Assembly (NCBI RefSeq): GCF_004684345.1
Contig: NZ_CP038469.1
Coordinates: 806,001-870,000 of the forward strand
Length of the DNA stretch: 64,000 bases
Source: Citrobacter tructae
GTDB taxonomy: Bacteria; Pseudomonadota; Gammaproteobacteria; Enterobacterales; Enterobacteriaceae
Reading direction: 5' to 3'
Within the stretch, counting starts at the first letter, position 1, and each line of letters begins with the position of its first letter. Both the position numbers and the translations under genes were made by a program. Below are positions 1 through 8,495 of this stretch, in pieces. Under the pieces are notes generated by a model. It saw only the letters and a list, made by a program, of their open reading frames with translations, ran no database searches and was not told the origin of the DNA.

Positions 1-71
1 GTAGTGAGTGTAATTCTTGCTGTGAAACGCTAATATTTGCATACTGATTTCAAATTTTTTGCAGGCAGAGT

Positions 72-983
72 ATGTGGTCGGAATATTCCCTTGAAGTGGT
101 TGATGCGGTTGCGCGTAACGGCAGCTTTAGCTCTGCCGCCCAGGAGTTGCACCGTGTGCCTTCGGCGGTAAGCTATACCGTGCGACAGCTGGAGGAGTGG
201 CTGGCTGTGCCACTTTTTGAACGCCGCCATCGGGATGTGGAATTAACGCCCGCCGGGGCGTGGTTTTTAAAAGAAGGGCGGTCTGTTATCAAAAAAATGC
301 AGATCACCCGTCAGCAATGTCAGCAAATTGCTAACGGCTGGCGCGGGCAGTTGGCGATTGCGGTCGATAATATCGTCCGGCCGGAACGGACCCGGCAGAT
401 GATTGTGGATTTCTACCGTCATTTTGATGATGTGGAATTACTCGTTTTTCAGGAGGTGTTTAACGGCGTCTGGGATGCACTGTCAGATGGGCGCGTGGAA
501 CTGGCTATTGGCGCGACGCAGGCCATTCCGGTGGGGGGACGTTACACGTTTCGCGATATGGGGATGTTGAGCTGGAATTGCGTGGTAGCGAGCCATCATC
601 CGTTGGCGTCGATGCCCGGGCCGCTCAGCGACGACACGTTGCGCAACTGGCCGTCGCTGGTGCGTGAAGATACTTCGCGCACGCTGCCAAAGCGCATCAC
701 CTGGCTGCTGGATAACCAAAAGCGGGTGGTAGTGCCCGACTGGGAGTCATCCGCTACCTGTTTATCGGCGGGGCTATGTGTGGGGATGGTGCCGACGCAT
801 TTTTCTAAACCGTGGATCGACAGCGGTAAATGGGTCGCGCTACAGCTTGAGAATCCCTTTCCTGATGCCGCTTGTTGCCTGACCTGGCAGCAGAATGATA
901 CCTCGCCTGCGCTGGGCTGGCTGCTGGACTATTTAGGGGACAGCGAAACGCTGAATAAAGAGTGGTTGCGGGAGCCAGAATAA
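72..983 (+). CDS. punR: LysR-type regulator PunR (YdhB)
   Basis: 303 aa, the usual LysR length. The N-terminal winged helix-turn-helix spans about residues 1-60 (AVSYTVRQLEEWL recognition region) and is followed by a periplasmic-binding-fold effector domain to about residue 290. It matches E. coli YdhB almost end to end. In E. coli the protein activates punC (ydhC), a purine nucleoside transporter; punC would lie divergently, just left of the window, so bases 1-71 are probably the shared promoter region. The next gene, purR, is convergent and ends 17 bp away. Confidence 0.93.
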   Translation: MWSEYSLEVVDAVARNGSFSSAAQELHRVPSAVSYTVRQLEEWLAVPLFERRHRDVELTPAGAWFLKEGRSVIKKMQITRQQCQQIANGWRGQLAIAVDNIVRPERTRQMIVDFYRHFDDVELLVFQEVFNGVWDALSDGRVELAIGATQAIPVGGRYTFRDMGMLSWNCVVASHHPLASMPGPLSDDTLRNWPSLVREDTSRTLPKRITWLLDNQKRVVVPDWESSATCLSAGLCVGMVPTHFSKPWIDSGKWVALQLENPFPDAACCLTWQQNDTSPALGWLLDYLGDSETLNKEWLREPE

Positions 984-1000
984 GGCCCCCGCGCAACAGA

Positions 1001-2026
1001 TTAACGACGGTAATCGCGGAACGGGCCGTCTGCAACGGAGCGACGTTCTACCAGGCGCGGATGCACCTCAATTGACTGCGACACTTCGCGCTTATTCACG
1101 ATACGGTCTAACAGCATGTTAAAGGCTGTTTCACCGAGGGAATCCTTCGGCTGGTGAATAGTGGTTAATGCCGGAGTGAAGAACCGGGCATTACGCACGT
1201 TGTCATAACCAATCAGCGACACATCCTGCGGGACGCGTAAGCCCATCTCGTCCGCGGCGCAGAGCGCGCCCATCGCCATGATATCGCCACCACAGAAAAC
1301 GGCGGTCGGGCGATGTGACTGGGAGAGGATCTGCTGCATGGCGCGATACCCGGATTCAGGCTCAAAATCACCCTGAACAATCCAGTTCTCAGGGACTTTA
1401 ATCAGCGCTTCTTCCATCGCTTTCATAAAACCAGCCAGACGACCGGCTCCGGTGTTGCGCTCCATAGGACCTGGGATCACGCCAATCTCGCGATGACCGC
1501 GCTCAACCAGATAACGACCTGCCATATAGCCGCCTTCAAAGGCGTTATCAATGACCGTATCGGTAAAGTCGGCTTTGGCTTCGCCCCAGTCCATTACCAC
1601 CATCGGAATATGGCGATACTCTTCGAGCATGGAAAGTAGCGACTCAGGATATTCTGAACACATCACCAGCAGGCCATCCACGCGCTTTTGCGCCATCATG
1701 GAGAGATAGGCCTGTTGTTTTTCGAGGCTGTTCCACGCGTTTCCCAGAATCAGGGTGTAGCCTTTCTGGAAACAGTTCTTCTCAACAGCTTCGATAATTT
1801 CCGCAAAATAGGCAGCTTCGCTGCTGGTCGCCAGCAAGCCGATTGATTTGGTGTGATTCACCTTCAGGCTGCGCGCTACTGCGCTTGGGGAGTAATGTAA
1901 CTCTTTAATCGCTGCCCAAACGGCATTGCGCGTCTCTTCCGCGACAAAGCGTGTTTTGTTAATTACGTGTGATACGGTTGTAGTGGAAACGTTTGCTCGC
2001 TTCGCCACATCTTTAATTGTTGCCAT
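1001..2026 (-). CDS. purR: purine repressor PurR (LacI family)
   Basis: 341 aa, the same length as E. coli PurR and nearly identical to it. It has an N-terminal LacI-type helix-turn-helix (MATIKDVAKRANVSTTTVSH), the hinge helix and a C-terminal corepressor domain that binds hypoxanthine or guanine. It represses the pur regulon and itself. Two PurR-type operators are visible, one in the leader (2071-2086) and one inside the first codons (1984-1999), as expected for autoregulation. Confidence 0.97.
   Translation of the reverse strand: MATIKDVAKRANVSTTTVSHVINKTRFVAEETRNAVWAAIKELHYSPSAVARSLKVNHTKSIGLLATSSEAAYFAEIIEAVEKNCFQKGYTLILGNAWNSLEKQQAYLSMMAQKRVDGLLVMCSEYPESLLSMLEEYRHIPMVVMDWGEAKADFTDTVIDNAFEGGYMAGRYLVERGHREIGVIPGPMERNTGAGRLAGFMKAMEEALIKVPENWIVQGDFEPESGYRAMQQILSQSHRPTAVFCGGDIMAMGALCAADEMGLRVPQDVSLIGYDNVRNARFFTPALTTIHQPKDSLGETAFNMLLDRIVNKREVSQSIEVHPRLVERRSVADGPFRDYRR
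1984..1999 (-). promoter_or_regulatory. intragenic PurR operator (O2-like)
   Basis: On the minus strand the site reads CGAGCAAACGTTTCCA, with the central GCAAACGTTTCC core of the PurR box (consensus ACGCAAACGTTTNCNT). It lies within codons 10-15 of purR, matching the known second autoregulatory operator of E. coli purR. Confidence 0.75.
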
Positions 2027-2070
2027 TACATCTCACTCCAGACCATATCCTAAGCTCCTGAGAATACTCC

Positions 2071-2086
2071 AGGTAAACGTTTGCCT
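2071..2086 (-). promoter_or_regulatory. PurR operator upstream of purR (O1-like)
   Basis: On the minus strand it reads AGGCAAACGTTTACCT, close to the PurR consensus, 45 bp upstream of the purR start codon. Known PurR autoregulation in E. coli supports the call. Confidence 0.85.
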
Positions 2087-2323
2087 TACACACCCTTCGC
2101 GCAACATCAGGGTTGCGGTACGCCAAGGAAAACGACACGGAACGTCAGGAAGGGGTCAATGGCCGGTACGCTAATTAAGTAAGCGTGGAATTTTGTCTGA
2201 TCTTAACGAAAAGGGGAAGAGTTAAAAGCAGTTATCAATATAAATCGTGAGAGATTTTTGCTTTCAAGTGTGTAAAAATGCGCAATATCACTTTTTGTGT
2301 GGGAATAAAAAGGAGAAAACTTG

Positions 2324-2413
2324 ATGAGCACCGATCTGAAATTTTCGTTAGTCACTACCATTATTGTTCTGGGTTTGATCGTCGCGGGTGGCCTGACCGC
2401 AGCGCTGCATTGA
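2324..2413 (+). CDS. ynhF: small membrane protein YnhF
   Basis: A 29-codon ORF encoding a single hydrophobic helix (MSTDLKFSLVTTIIVLGLIV then AGGLTAALH). It appears identical to E. coli YnhF, a small inner-membrane protein of unknown function found in the same place between purR and ydhP. A strong Shine-Dalgarno AAGGAG lies 7-12 bases before the ATG, and a hairpin follows the stop. Confidence 0.93.
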   Translation: MSTDLKFSLVTTIIVLGLIVAGGLTAALH

Positions 2414-2420
2414 TTTCCCC

Positions 2421-2446
2421 GAGGGAGTTAGCTCTCCCTCATCTTT
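2421..2446 (+). terminator. probable terminator of ynhF
   Basis: A 7-bp inverted repeat GAGGGAG / CTCCCTC with a 6-nt loop is followed by ATCTTTT, directly after the ynhF stop codon. Confidence 0.6.
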
Positions 2447-2589
2447 TCCGCTTACTCTTCCTTTTCTATTGTTTGCAAATAAGCAAAAGTCTTTTGCAAT
2501 TTTGTTAACTTTATTAATTTTGCGATCAGTGTCATGCTTTTGACTCTTAATTTATGTCGTGCCACGGCTCGACGTTACGGAGTCGCGGT

Positions 2590-3759
2590 ATGAAAATCAA
2601 TTATCCTTTACTAGCGTTGGCAATTGGGGCGTTTGGCATTGGCACGACCGAATTTTCGCCAATGGGATTGTTGCCCGTCATTGCTAAAGGTGTCGATGTC
2701 TCGATTCCGGCGGCAGGCATGTTAATAAGTGCCTATGCGGTAGGGGTAATGGTCGGCGCACCGCTAATGACCTTGCTGCTTTCTCACCGTGCGCGCCGTA
2801 AGGCGCTTATTTTTCTGATGGCGATTTTTACGCTGGGCAACGTGCTGTCGGCAATATCGCCGGATTACACCACCCTGATGTTATCGCGTATTTTGACCAG
2901 TCTTAACCATGGTGCTTTTTTTGGCCTCGGCTCGGTAGTGGCTGCAAGCGTGGTGCCAAAGCACAAACAGGCTAGCGCCGTTGCTACCATGTTTATGGGG
3001 TTAACCATCGCCAATATTGGCGGCGTTCCAGCGGCCACCTGGCTGGGTGAAACCATCGGCTGGCGCATGTCGTTTATGGCCACTGCGGGTCTTGGCGTCA
3101 TCGCAATGGTCAGCCTGTTCTTCTCATTACCGAAAGGTGGGGCAGGAAAGCGCCCGGACGTGCGCAAAGAGCTGGCGGTGCTGATGCGTCCACAGGTGCT
3201 GTCGGCTCTGCTGACGACCGTTCTGGGGGCCGGCGCGATGTTCACGCTTTATACTTACATTTCACCGGTGCTGCACAGCATTACTCATGCCACGCCGGCC
3301 TTTGTTACCGGAATGCTGGTGCTGATTGGCGTCGGGTTTTCAATCGGTAACTATCTGGGCGGCAAACTGGCAGACCGCTCAGTCAACGGCACACTGAAGG
3401 GCTTCTTACTGCTACTGATGGTGATTATGCTGGCGATCCCGTTACTGGCGCGTAGTGAACTGGGCGCAGCAATCAGCATGGTGGTATGGGGGGCGGCAAC
3501 GTTTGCGGTGGTCCCGCCGTTGCAGATGCGTGTGATGCGCGTTGCCAGCGAAGCGCCGGGTTTATCATCATCGGTCAACATTGGCGCGTTTAATCTGGGG
3601 AATGCTTTGGGCGCTGCGGCCGGTGGGGCGGTGATATCCGGCGGATTAGGCTACAGTTTCGTCCCGGTGATGGGAGCGATTGTGGCGGGCTTGGCTCTGT
3701 TACTGGTCTTTGTTTCAGCAAGAAAACAGCCTGAAGAGGCTATCACTACCGCGAATTAA
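2590..3759 (+). CDS. ydhP: MFS transporter YdhP
   Basis: 389 aa with 12 predicted membrane segments, a major-facilitator drug:H+ antiporter-1 type protein related to arabinose/purine-base exporters. The substrate is not known. The start at 2590 (MKINYPLLALAIGAFGIGTT) is preferred over the in-frame ATG at 2554 because a GGAG sits 8 bases upstream and the length then matches E. coli YdhP. Residues GTTEF near the first helix and the YAVGVMVGAPL segment are typical of this MFS branch. Confidence 0.93.
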   Translation: MKINYPLLALAIGAFGIGTTEFSPMGLLPVIAKGVDVSIPAAGMLISAYAVGVMVGAPLMTLLLSHRARRKALIFLMAIFTLGNVLSAISPDYTTLMLSRILTSLNHGAFFGLGSVVAASVVPKHKQASAVATMFMGLTIANIGGVPAATWLGETIGWRMSFMATAGLGVIAMVSLFFSLPKGGAGKRPDVRKELAVLMRPQVLSALLTTVLGAGAMFTLYTYISPVLHSITHATPAFVTGMLVLIGVGFSIGNYLGGKLADRSVNGTLKGFLLLLMVIMLAIPLLARSELGAAISMVVWGAATFAVVPPLQMRVMRVASEAPGLSSSVNIGAFNLGNALGAAAGGAVISGGLGYSFVPVMGAIVAGLALLLVFVSARKQPEEAITTAN

Positions 3760-3762
3760 TGC

Positions 3763-3800
3763 AAAAACGCAGAAGGGGTCTCCTTCTGCGCTATCTTTTT
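3763..3800. terminator. bidirectional terminator ydhP / sodB
   Basis: A perfect 9-bp stem CGCAGAAGG / CCTTCTGCG has an A-run on the left and a T-run on the right. It lies between the convergent genes ydhP and sodB. Confidence 0.85.
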
Positions 3801-4381
3801 TATGCTGCGAAGTTTTTCGCAACAAACGCCCAGTTCACCAGCGCCCAGAAATGTTCCAGGTAGCCAGGACGCGCATTGCGATAATCGATGTAGTAGGCGT
3901 GTTCCCACACATCAACGGTCATCAGCGGCGTCGCATCGGTGGTCAGCGGCGTACCGGCATTTGAGGTGGAAACGATCGCCAGCTTGCCATCGGTACCTTT
4001 GACCAGCCAGGTCCAGCCAGCACCGAAGTTTTTGATAGCAGCATCGGTGAATTGCGCTTTGAAGTCAGCGAAGCTGCCAAAGGATGCGGCAATGGCTTCG
4101 GCCAGTTCGCCGGTCGGTTCGCCGCCCGCGTTTGGTGCCAGGCAGTTCCAGTAGAAGGTGTGGTTCCAGACCTGGGCTGCGTTATTAAACACACCGCCTT
4201 CAGAGCTACGAACGATCTCTTCCAGTGATTTGCCTTCAAACGCCGTGCCTTTGATCAGGTTATTCAGATTAGTAACGTAAGTCTGGTGATGTTTGCCATA
4301 GTGGTATTCCAGCGTTTCAGCAGAAATGTGCGGGACCAGAGCATCTTTGGCATACGGTAATGCAGGTAATTCGAACGACAT
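3800..4381 (-). CDS. sodB: iron superoxide dismutase SodB
   Basis: 193 aa, dismutes superoxide in the cytoplasm with one Fe per subunit. Iron ligands are in the expected places: His27 (EYHYGKHHQTYV), His74 (WNHTFYWN), and the Asp and His of DVWEHAYYIDY near residues 157 and 161. Length and sequence match E. coli SodB. A GGAGAG ribosome site lies just before the ATG. The leader resembles that of E. coli sodB, a classic RyhB small-RNA target that is degraded when iron is scarce. Confidence 0.97.
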   Translation of the reverse strand: MSFELPALPYAKDALVPHISAETLEYHYGKHHQTYVTNLNNLIKGTAFEGKSLEEIVRSSEGGVFNNAAQVWNHTFYWNCLAPNAGGEPTGELAEAIAASFGSFADFKAQFTDAAIKNFGAGWTWLVKGTDGKLAIVSTSNAGTPLTTDATPLMTVDVWEHAYYIDYRNARPGYLEHFWALVNWAFVAKNFAA

Positions 4382-4440
4382 TGCTTCTCTCCTTATTATT
4401 TATATTGAGTACACACAATAGCCTCATTGTGAGTAAGGAT
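4382..4440 (-). promoter_or_regulatory. sodB 5' leader, probable RyhB/Hfq target
   Basis: The minus-strand leader carries ACAAT..ATTGT arms of a short 5' hairpin, then an AU-rich stretch, then AATAAGGAGAGAAGCAATG. The order closely resembles the E. coli sodB leader, where RyhB pairs across the start codon and Hfq binds the AU-rich part. The layout is seen in the sequence; RyhB control is inferred from the family. Confidence 0.5.
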
Positions 4441-4470
4441 AGGGTAGCAAATTGAAAGGTTATGCAAAAG

Positions 4471-4507
4471 AAGAACTTACCCTACAGCACACGCGGTAGG
4501 GTAAGTT
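4471..4507. terminator. terminator downstream of mepH
   Basis: A perfect 11-bp inverted repeat ACTTACCCTAC / GTAGGGTAAGT is followed on the minus strand by TCTTCTTTT. It closes the mepH transcript and insulates sodB. Confidence 0.8.
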
Positions 4508-4508
4508 T

Positions 4509-5339
4509 TTAGCGAATTGTTTTTGGCGTCATCACTCGACGAGCACCCACATAGTGGCGCTGCCAGTAATCTTCGCTCAGGGAGGTGATTTGGATTTCCT
4601 GGCCGCTGCGTGGAGACTGGATAAATTTACCGTTACCGACGTAGACGCCAACGTGATCGGCAGTGCCGCGGCCCTGGGTGCGAAAGAACACCAGATCGCC
4701 GTTTTTCAGCTCGTCGCGGTCAATCGGTGCAGCGTCGCGCAGGTGATACATTTCATTGGCGGTACGCGGAATACGGAACTTCACCAGATCCTTATACGCG
4801 TAATAGACCAGACCGCTACAATCAAAGCCGGTTCTTGGTGATGAGCCACCCCAGCGGTAGGGTTTACCGATCTGGTTCATCAGGGTAGACATGGCGGTTT
4901 TGGTCGCTTTTTGCACTTTAACTTTATGAGTATCGGCAAGGGCTACCGGGGCTGTCGATTTCACTTTTACACAGCGCGGTTTGTGACCTTTGCGCGGGGT
5001 GCATTTTTCAGTCCAGGTCACAGCAGCGGTCTGTGCAGTCGCTGTTTTACCGCGACGGTTGACCGTTTTAGTTGATTTTGCTGGAGTCGCTGTGCGTTTT
5101 TTGGAAGAAGAAGCGGTTTTAGTGCTGGTTTTACTGGTGGTCTTTTTAGCCGTTTTCTTGGTGGTTTGTGTCACTTTTTTACTGGCTGTCGCGCTTTTCT
5201 TTTTATCTACCGTTTTGATGGTATGGGAAACAGTAGGGGTCGTCCTGGTCTGCTTGGAAGCATGGGCCACTGACGTAAAAGGGAGTGTGGTAAAAAGCAA
5301 AGCACAGAGCGTGATCGAGATTCGGTTTATCCGCGCCAC
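4509..5339 (-). CDS. mepH: murein DD-endopeptidase MepH (NlpC/P60 family)
   Basis: 276 aa from a GTG start. The protein has a signal peptide (ARINRISITLCALLFTTLPF..AHA), a long Lys/Thr/Ser-rich low-complexity linker at about residues 30-110, and a C-terminal NlpC/P60 domain. The domain shows catalytic Cys in FDCSGLVYYAY and His in ADHVGVYVGNG. It cuts D-Ala-mDAP crosslinks in peptidoglycan. The GTG at 5339 is chosen because AGAGGA lies just upstream and it aligns with E. coli YdhO; an in-frame ATG at 5390 would prepend 17 residues unlike the family. Confidence 0.92.
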   Translation of the reverse strand: MARINRISITLCALLFTTLPFTSVAHASKQTRTTPTVSHTIKTVDKKKSATASKKVTQTTKKTAKKTTSKTSTKTASSSKKRTATPAKSTKTVNRRGKTATAQTAAVTWTEKCTPRKGHKPRCVKVKSTAPVALADTHKVKVQKATKTAMSTLMNQIGKPYRWGGSSPRTGFDCSGLVYYAYKDLVKFRIPRTANEMYHLRDAAPIDRDELKNGDLVFFRTQGRGTADHVGVYVGNGKFIQSPRSGQEIQITSLSEDYWQRHYVGARRVMTPKTIR

Positions 5340-5671
5340 TGAGCAGTCCTCTGTTAAGGCAGGTCTATCATGCCTGCGTGTGATTTTCAAAGCTTGATGA
5401 TTCTAATCTATAGAAACGGGAAACTTAATAGCTTTTTTCGTTTAATACTTTGTTTCGCTACTGACCGCAAAAAAAAACAGCAAATAAAGGTAAAACTGGT
5501 GAACAGATAATCAAATCTGCATGCTTTAAGGGGGTAAGTGAGATTATGAATGCAACTTTTAACGACTGGCGATAAAATAATAACCGTAATGAAAATGTTA
5601 TTTTCCGTTACCTGCCTGACCCGCTACAATGTCAGACTACTGCCGTAAAAGAAGTTTAAGGAAGCAAGATA
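5340..5671. other. mepH-grxD divergent intergenic region
   Basis: 332 bp between divergent genes. A TACAAT hexamer at 5625-5630 is a candidate grxD -10, but no good -35 is visible. The rest is A/T-rich with no convincing ORF or hairpin. Confidence 0.4.
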
Positions 5672-6019
5672 ATGAGCACCACTATCGAAAAAATCCAGCG
5701 CCAGATCGCTGAAAACCCGATTCTCCTGTATATGAAAGGTTCTCCAAAACTGCCAAGCTGCGGTTTCTCCGCTCAGGCCGTGCAGGCGTTGTCTGCCTGT
5801 GGTGAACGCTTCGCTTATGTTGATATTCTGCAAAACCCGGATATTCGCGCCGAGTTGCCGAAATACGCAAACTGGCCAACCTTCCCGCAGTTGTGGGTTG
5901 ATGGTGAGCTGGTTGGCGGCTGCGACATTTTAATCGAAATGTACCAGCGCGGTGAACTGCAGCAGCTTATCAAAGAAACAGCGGCGAAGTACAAAACCGA
6001 AGAGCCGGACGCTGAATAA
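5672..6019 (+). CDS. grxD: monothiol glutaredoxin 4
   Basis: 115 aa. The monothiol active site CGFS is at residues 30-33 and the glutathione-binding WPTFPQLWV and GGCDI motifs follow. Grx4 carries or transfers [2Fe-2S] clusters together with BolA-type partners in the cytoplasm. It has an AAGGAAGC ribosome site and a strong terminator downstream. Length matches E. coli GrxD. Confidence 0.97.
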   Translation: MSTTIEKIQRQIAENPILLYMKGSPKLPSCGFSAQAVQALSACGERFAYVDILQNPDIRAELPKYANWPTFPQLWVDGELVGGCDILIEMYQRGELQQLIKETAAKYKTEEPDAE

Positions 6020-6030
6020 TCAGCAGAGAC

Positions 6031-6058
6031 AAAAAAGCGACCGGCCGGTCGCTTTTTT
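6031..6058. terminator. bidirectional terminator grxD / rnt
   Basis: A perfect 28-bp palindrome, with arms AAAAAAGCGACCGG and CCGGTCGCTTTTTT, lies between the convergent grxD and rnt. Confidence 0.93.
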
Positions 6059-6091
6059 TATGCCTGTGAACCATCGCTGAGTAGCGACGCG

Positions 6092-6739
6092 TTACGCTTC
6101 TTCAGGCATTGGCAGAGGCCAGCCGCCAAGGCGCTTCCAGCGGTTAACGATTTCGCAAAACAGCACCGCCGTACGTTCGGTGTCGTACAGAGCAGAGTGC
6201 GCCTGATTTCCGTCAAATTCCATACCTGCAGCCAGGCACGCTTTAGACAGTACGGTTTGTCCCAGCGACAGACCGCTCAGGGCTGCGGTATCGAAGGTAA
6301 CAAACGGGTGAAACGGATTACGCTTCAGCGAGGCGCGTTCTGCGGCTGCCATCATGAAGCTGTGGTCGAAGGTGGCATTGTGCGCAACCATGATCGCCCG
6401 ATTGCAGCCGCTGTCTTTGATGCCTTTGCGCACCATTTTGAAGATGGCGTGCAGGGCGTCGTATTCGCTGACTGCGCCGCGTAGCGGATTACTCGGGTCG
6501 ATACCGTTAAACGCGAGTGCTTCCGGTTGCAGATTTGCCCCTTCAAACGGTTCAACGTGGAAATGCAACGTCATGTCCGGCATCAGCCAGCCTTGTTCAT
6601 CCATTTTCAGCGTGATGGCTGCAATCTCAAGCAGCGCATCGGTTTTGGCGTTAAATCCTGCTGTTTCTACGTCAATGACGACAGGATAAAAACCACGAAA
6701 ACGGTCACACAGACCGGAAAGTTGAGCGTTATCGGACAT
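6092..6739 (-). CDS. rnt: ribonuclease T
   Basis: 215 aa, DEDDh 3'-5' exoribonuclease that trims the CCA end of tRNA and matures stable RNAs. Catalytic Asp23 and Glu25 sit in VIDVETAGF; further acidic residues occur in HNATFDHSF, and the His/Asp pair in the NQAHSALYDTERT region. Length equals E. coli RNase T. Confidence 0.97.
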   Translation of the reverse strand: MSDNAQLSGLCDRFRGFYPVVIDVETAGFNAKTDALLEIAAITLKMDEQGWLMPDMTLHFHVEPFEGANLQPEALAFNGIDPSNPLRGAVSEYDALHAIFKMVRKGIKDSGCNRAIMVAHNATFDHSFMMAAAERASLKRNPFHPFVTFDTAALSGLSLGQTVLSKACLAAGMEFDGNQAHSALYDTERTAVLFCEIVNRWKRLGGWPLPMPEEA

Positions 6740-6833
6740 CTGGGTCTCTTAATACGGGAAAATTGCAGCGCGTATTATGACAAAATGATGAGTATAAAAC
6801 TACGGGCACAGACGATCTGCGCCCGAGGGGAGA

Positions 6834-7241
6834 TTAGTCACCCAGGCCGCGACCTGCGTCTTTCTCTTCGATCAGTTCGATTTTGTAACCGTCCGGATCT
6901 TCTACAAATGCGATAACTGTCGTTCCGCCTTTGACCGGACCCGCTTCGCGTGTCACGTTGCCGCCGTTCTGGCGAATGCGCTCGCAGGCTTCTGCAGCGT
7001 TGTCTACACTCAGGGCAATGTGCCCGTACGCAGAACCCAGGTCGTATTTATCGACGCCCCAGTTGTAGGTCAGCTCAATGACGGCTTCGTCGGTTTCAGG
7101 ACCGTAACCGACAAACGCCAGAGAATACTTGTATTCAGGGTTTTCACTGGTACGCAGCAGCTTCATGCCCAGCACGTTGGTGTAAAACTCGATAGAACGC
7201 TGCAGGTCACCTACGCGCAGCATGGTATGAAGTAAACGCAT
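6834..7241 (-). CDS. gloA: lactoylglutathione lyase (glyoxalase I)
   Basis: 135 aa, converts the methylglyoxal-glutathione hemithioacetal to S-lactoylglutathione; a Ni2+-dependent VOC-fold dimer. Metal ligands are visible as His5 (RLLHTMLRV), a Glu in AVIELTYN, His74 (AYGHIALSV) and a late Glu in YKIELIEE. The start at 7241 (MRLLHTML) is chosen because AAGGGGA precedes it and it matches the family; five extra upstream codons are possible. It lies downstream of nemRA, consistent with the known nemRA-gloA transcription unit. Confidence 0.96.
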   Translation of the reverse strand: MRLLHTMLRVGDLQRSIEFYTNVLGMKLLRTSENPEYKYSLAFVGYGPETDEAVIELTYNWGVDKYDLGSAYGHIALSVDNAAEACERIRQNGGNVTREAGPVKGGTTVIAFVEDPDGYKIELIEEKDAGRGLGD

Positions 7242-7289
7242 CTTTTTCCCCTTCAAAAATGGCTAACAGATTCAAAATGTTGTTTTAGT

Positions 7290-7313
7290 ATAGCGGCGTT
7301 GTTGCGCCGCTAT
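7290..7313. terminator. nemA-gloA intercistronic hairpin
   Basis: A 9-bp stem ATAGCGGCG / CGCCGCTAT has a 6-nt loop but no U-run in the direction of transcription. It is probably an mRNA-stabilising or partial-termination hairpin rather than a full terminator. Confidence 0.45.
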
Positions 7314-7338
7314 CAATGGTAGAACGGGGTTTGTGACG

Positions 7339-8436
7339 TTACAGGGTAGGATAATCGGTGTAACCTTCCGCTCCGCCGCCGTAGAAACTCTCCGCGCGCT
7401 GCGGGTTCAGTTCCGCTTTGTGCTGCAGACGGGCGACCAGATCTGGGTTAGCAATATAGGCGCGGCCAAAGGCGACGGCGTCGATCAACCCTTTCTCAAT
7501 CAGCGCTTCTGCTTTTTCTGGCGTGTAGGCCCCGGCACCAATAATCGGACCGTGGAAACGTGCGCGAACTTTCTCGCGGAATGCATCACTGTACGGCTCA
7601 CCACCGGCCCAGTCAGGCTCGGACATGTGCAGATAAGCGATACCGCGTTTGCCAAGCTGTTCAATCAAGTACAGCGCATCGGCTTCTTCATTCGGACCGT
7701 TATCGACGTTCTGGAATGAACCGATAGGGGACACGCGAATACCAATCCGATCTGCGCCCCATTCTTTGATCCCGGCGTCGACGACTTCCAACACCAGACG
7801 CGCGCGATTTTCGACGCTGCCGCCATACTGATCGGTACGCTGGTTAGAGGTTGGCGACAGGAACTGATGCAGCAAATAGCCATGCGCTGAGTGCAGCTCG
7901 ACCATGTCAAATCCAGCCTCGCGTGCGTTGGCGATCGCCTGTCGGAAATCATTGACGATTCCCGGAATTTCTTCGGTTTCCAGGGCGCGCGGCATAGAGG
8001 TATCGGCACGTGTGGCCAGGCCATTTTCATCGCGCAGCGAGGTCCGGGTACCGGCGCTGAGGGCGGAAGGAGCAACCGGCGGTTGTCCGTTTGGCTGCAG
8101 GCTGACGTGAGAGATACGACCGGTATGCCACAGCTGTACGGCAATATGACCTTGCTCTGTATGGACGGCAGCGGTGATTTTTTTCCAGGCTTCAATTTGC
8201 GCTGCGCTGTGGATGCCTGGGGCTCCGGCGTAACCTTTAGCCTGGGCGGAAATTTGCGTGGCCTCGCTGATGATAAGGCCCGCACTGGCGCGTTGACGAT
8301 AATACTCGGCCATCAGCGGAGTCGGGATGTCGCCAGGTTCGATACTGCGCAGACGCGTCAGCGGGGCCATAAAGACGCGATTTGCCGCTGTGATAGCACC
8401 CACTTTGAGCGGGGAAAACAATTTTTCAGATGACAT
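7339..8436 (-). CDS. nemA: N-ethylmaleimide reductase NemA (Old Yellow Enzyme)
   Basis: 365 aa, an FMN-dependent TIM-barrel ene-reductase that detoxifies electrophiles such as N-ethylmaleimide and nitro compounds. OYE motifs are visible: MAPLTRLRS near residue 24, the substrate-binding HSAHGYLLHQFLSP segment, and the C-terminal phosphate-binding GRAYIANPDLV. Length matches E. coli NemA. A NemR-like dyad lies just before the gene (8455-8469). Confidence 0.96.
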   Translation of the reverse strand: MSSEKLFSPLKVGAITAANRVFMAPLTRLRSIEPGDIPTPLMAEYYRQRASAGLIISEATQISAQAKGYAGAPGIHSAAQIEAWKKITAAVHTEQGHIAVQLWHTGRISHVSLQPNGQPPVAPSALSAGTRTSLRDENGLATRADTSMPRALETEEIPGIVNDFRQAIANAREAGFDMVELHSAHGYLLHQFLSPTSNQRTDQYGGSVENRARLVLEVVDAGIKEWGADRIGIRVSPIGSFQNVDNGPNEEADALYLIEQLGKRGIAYLHMSEPDWAGGEPYSDAFREKVRARFHGPIIGAGAYTPEKAEALIEKGLIDAVAFGRAYIANPDLVARLQHKAELNPQRAESFYGGGAEGYTDYPTL

Positions 8437-8454
8437 AGTAACTCCAGATATGAA

Positions 8455-8469
8455 TAGACCGGTCGTCTA
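8455..8469. promoter_or_regulatory. NemR-like operator between nemR and nemA
   Basis: TAGACCGGTCGTCTA has TAGAC / GTCTA arms and differs by a single missing base from the TAGACC-N4-GGTCTA operator upstream of nemR. Its position 19-33 bp before the nemA start would allow separate control of nemA. Confidence 0.6.
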
Positions 8470-8495
8470 GCAATTGGGTAAATAAAAACGCCTGT

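Noticed and set aside
5547..5576. 9-codon mini-ORF (MNATFNDWR) after GGGGGTAAG upstream of grxD
   Set aside because: Too short to judge and too far upstream of grxD to be an obvious leader; such frames are common by chance.
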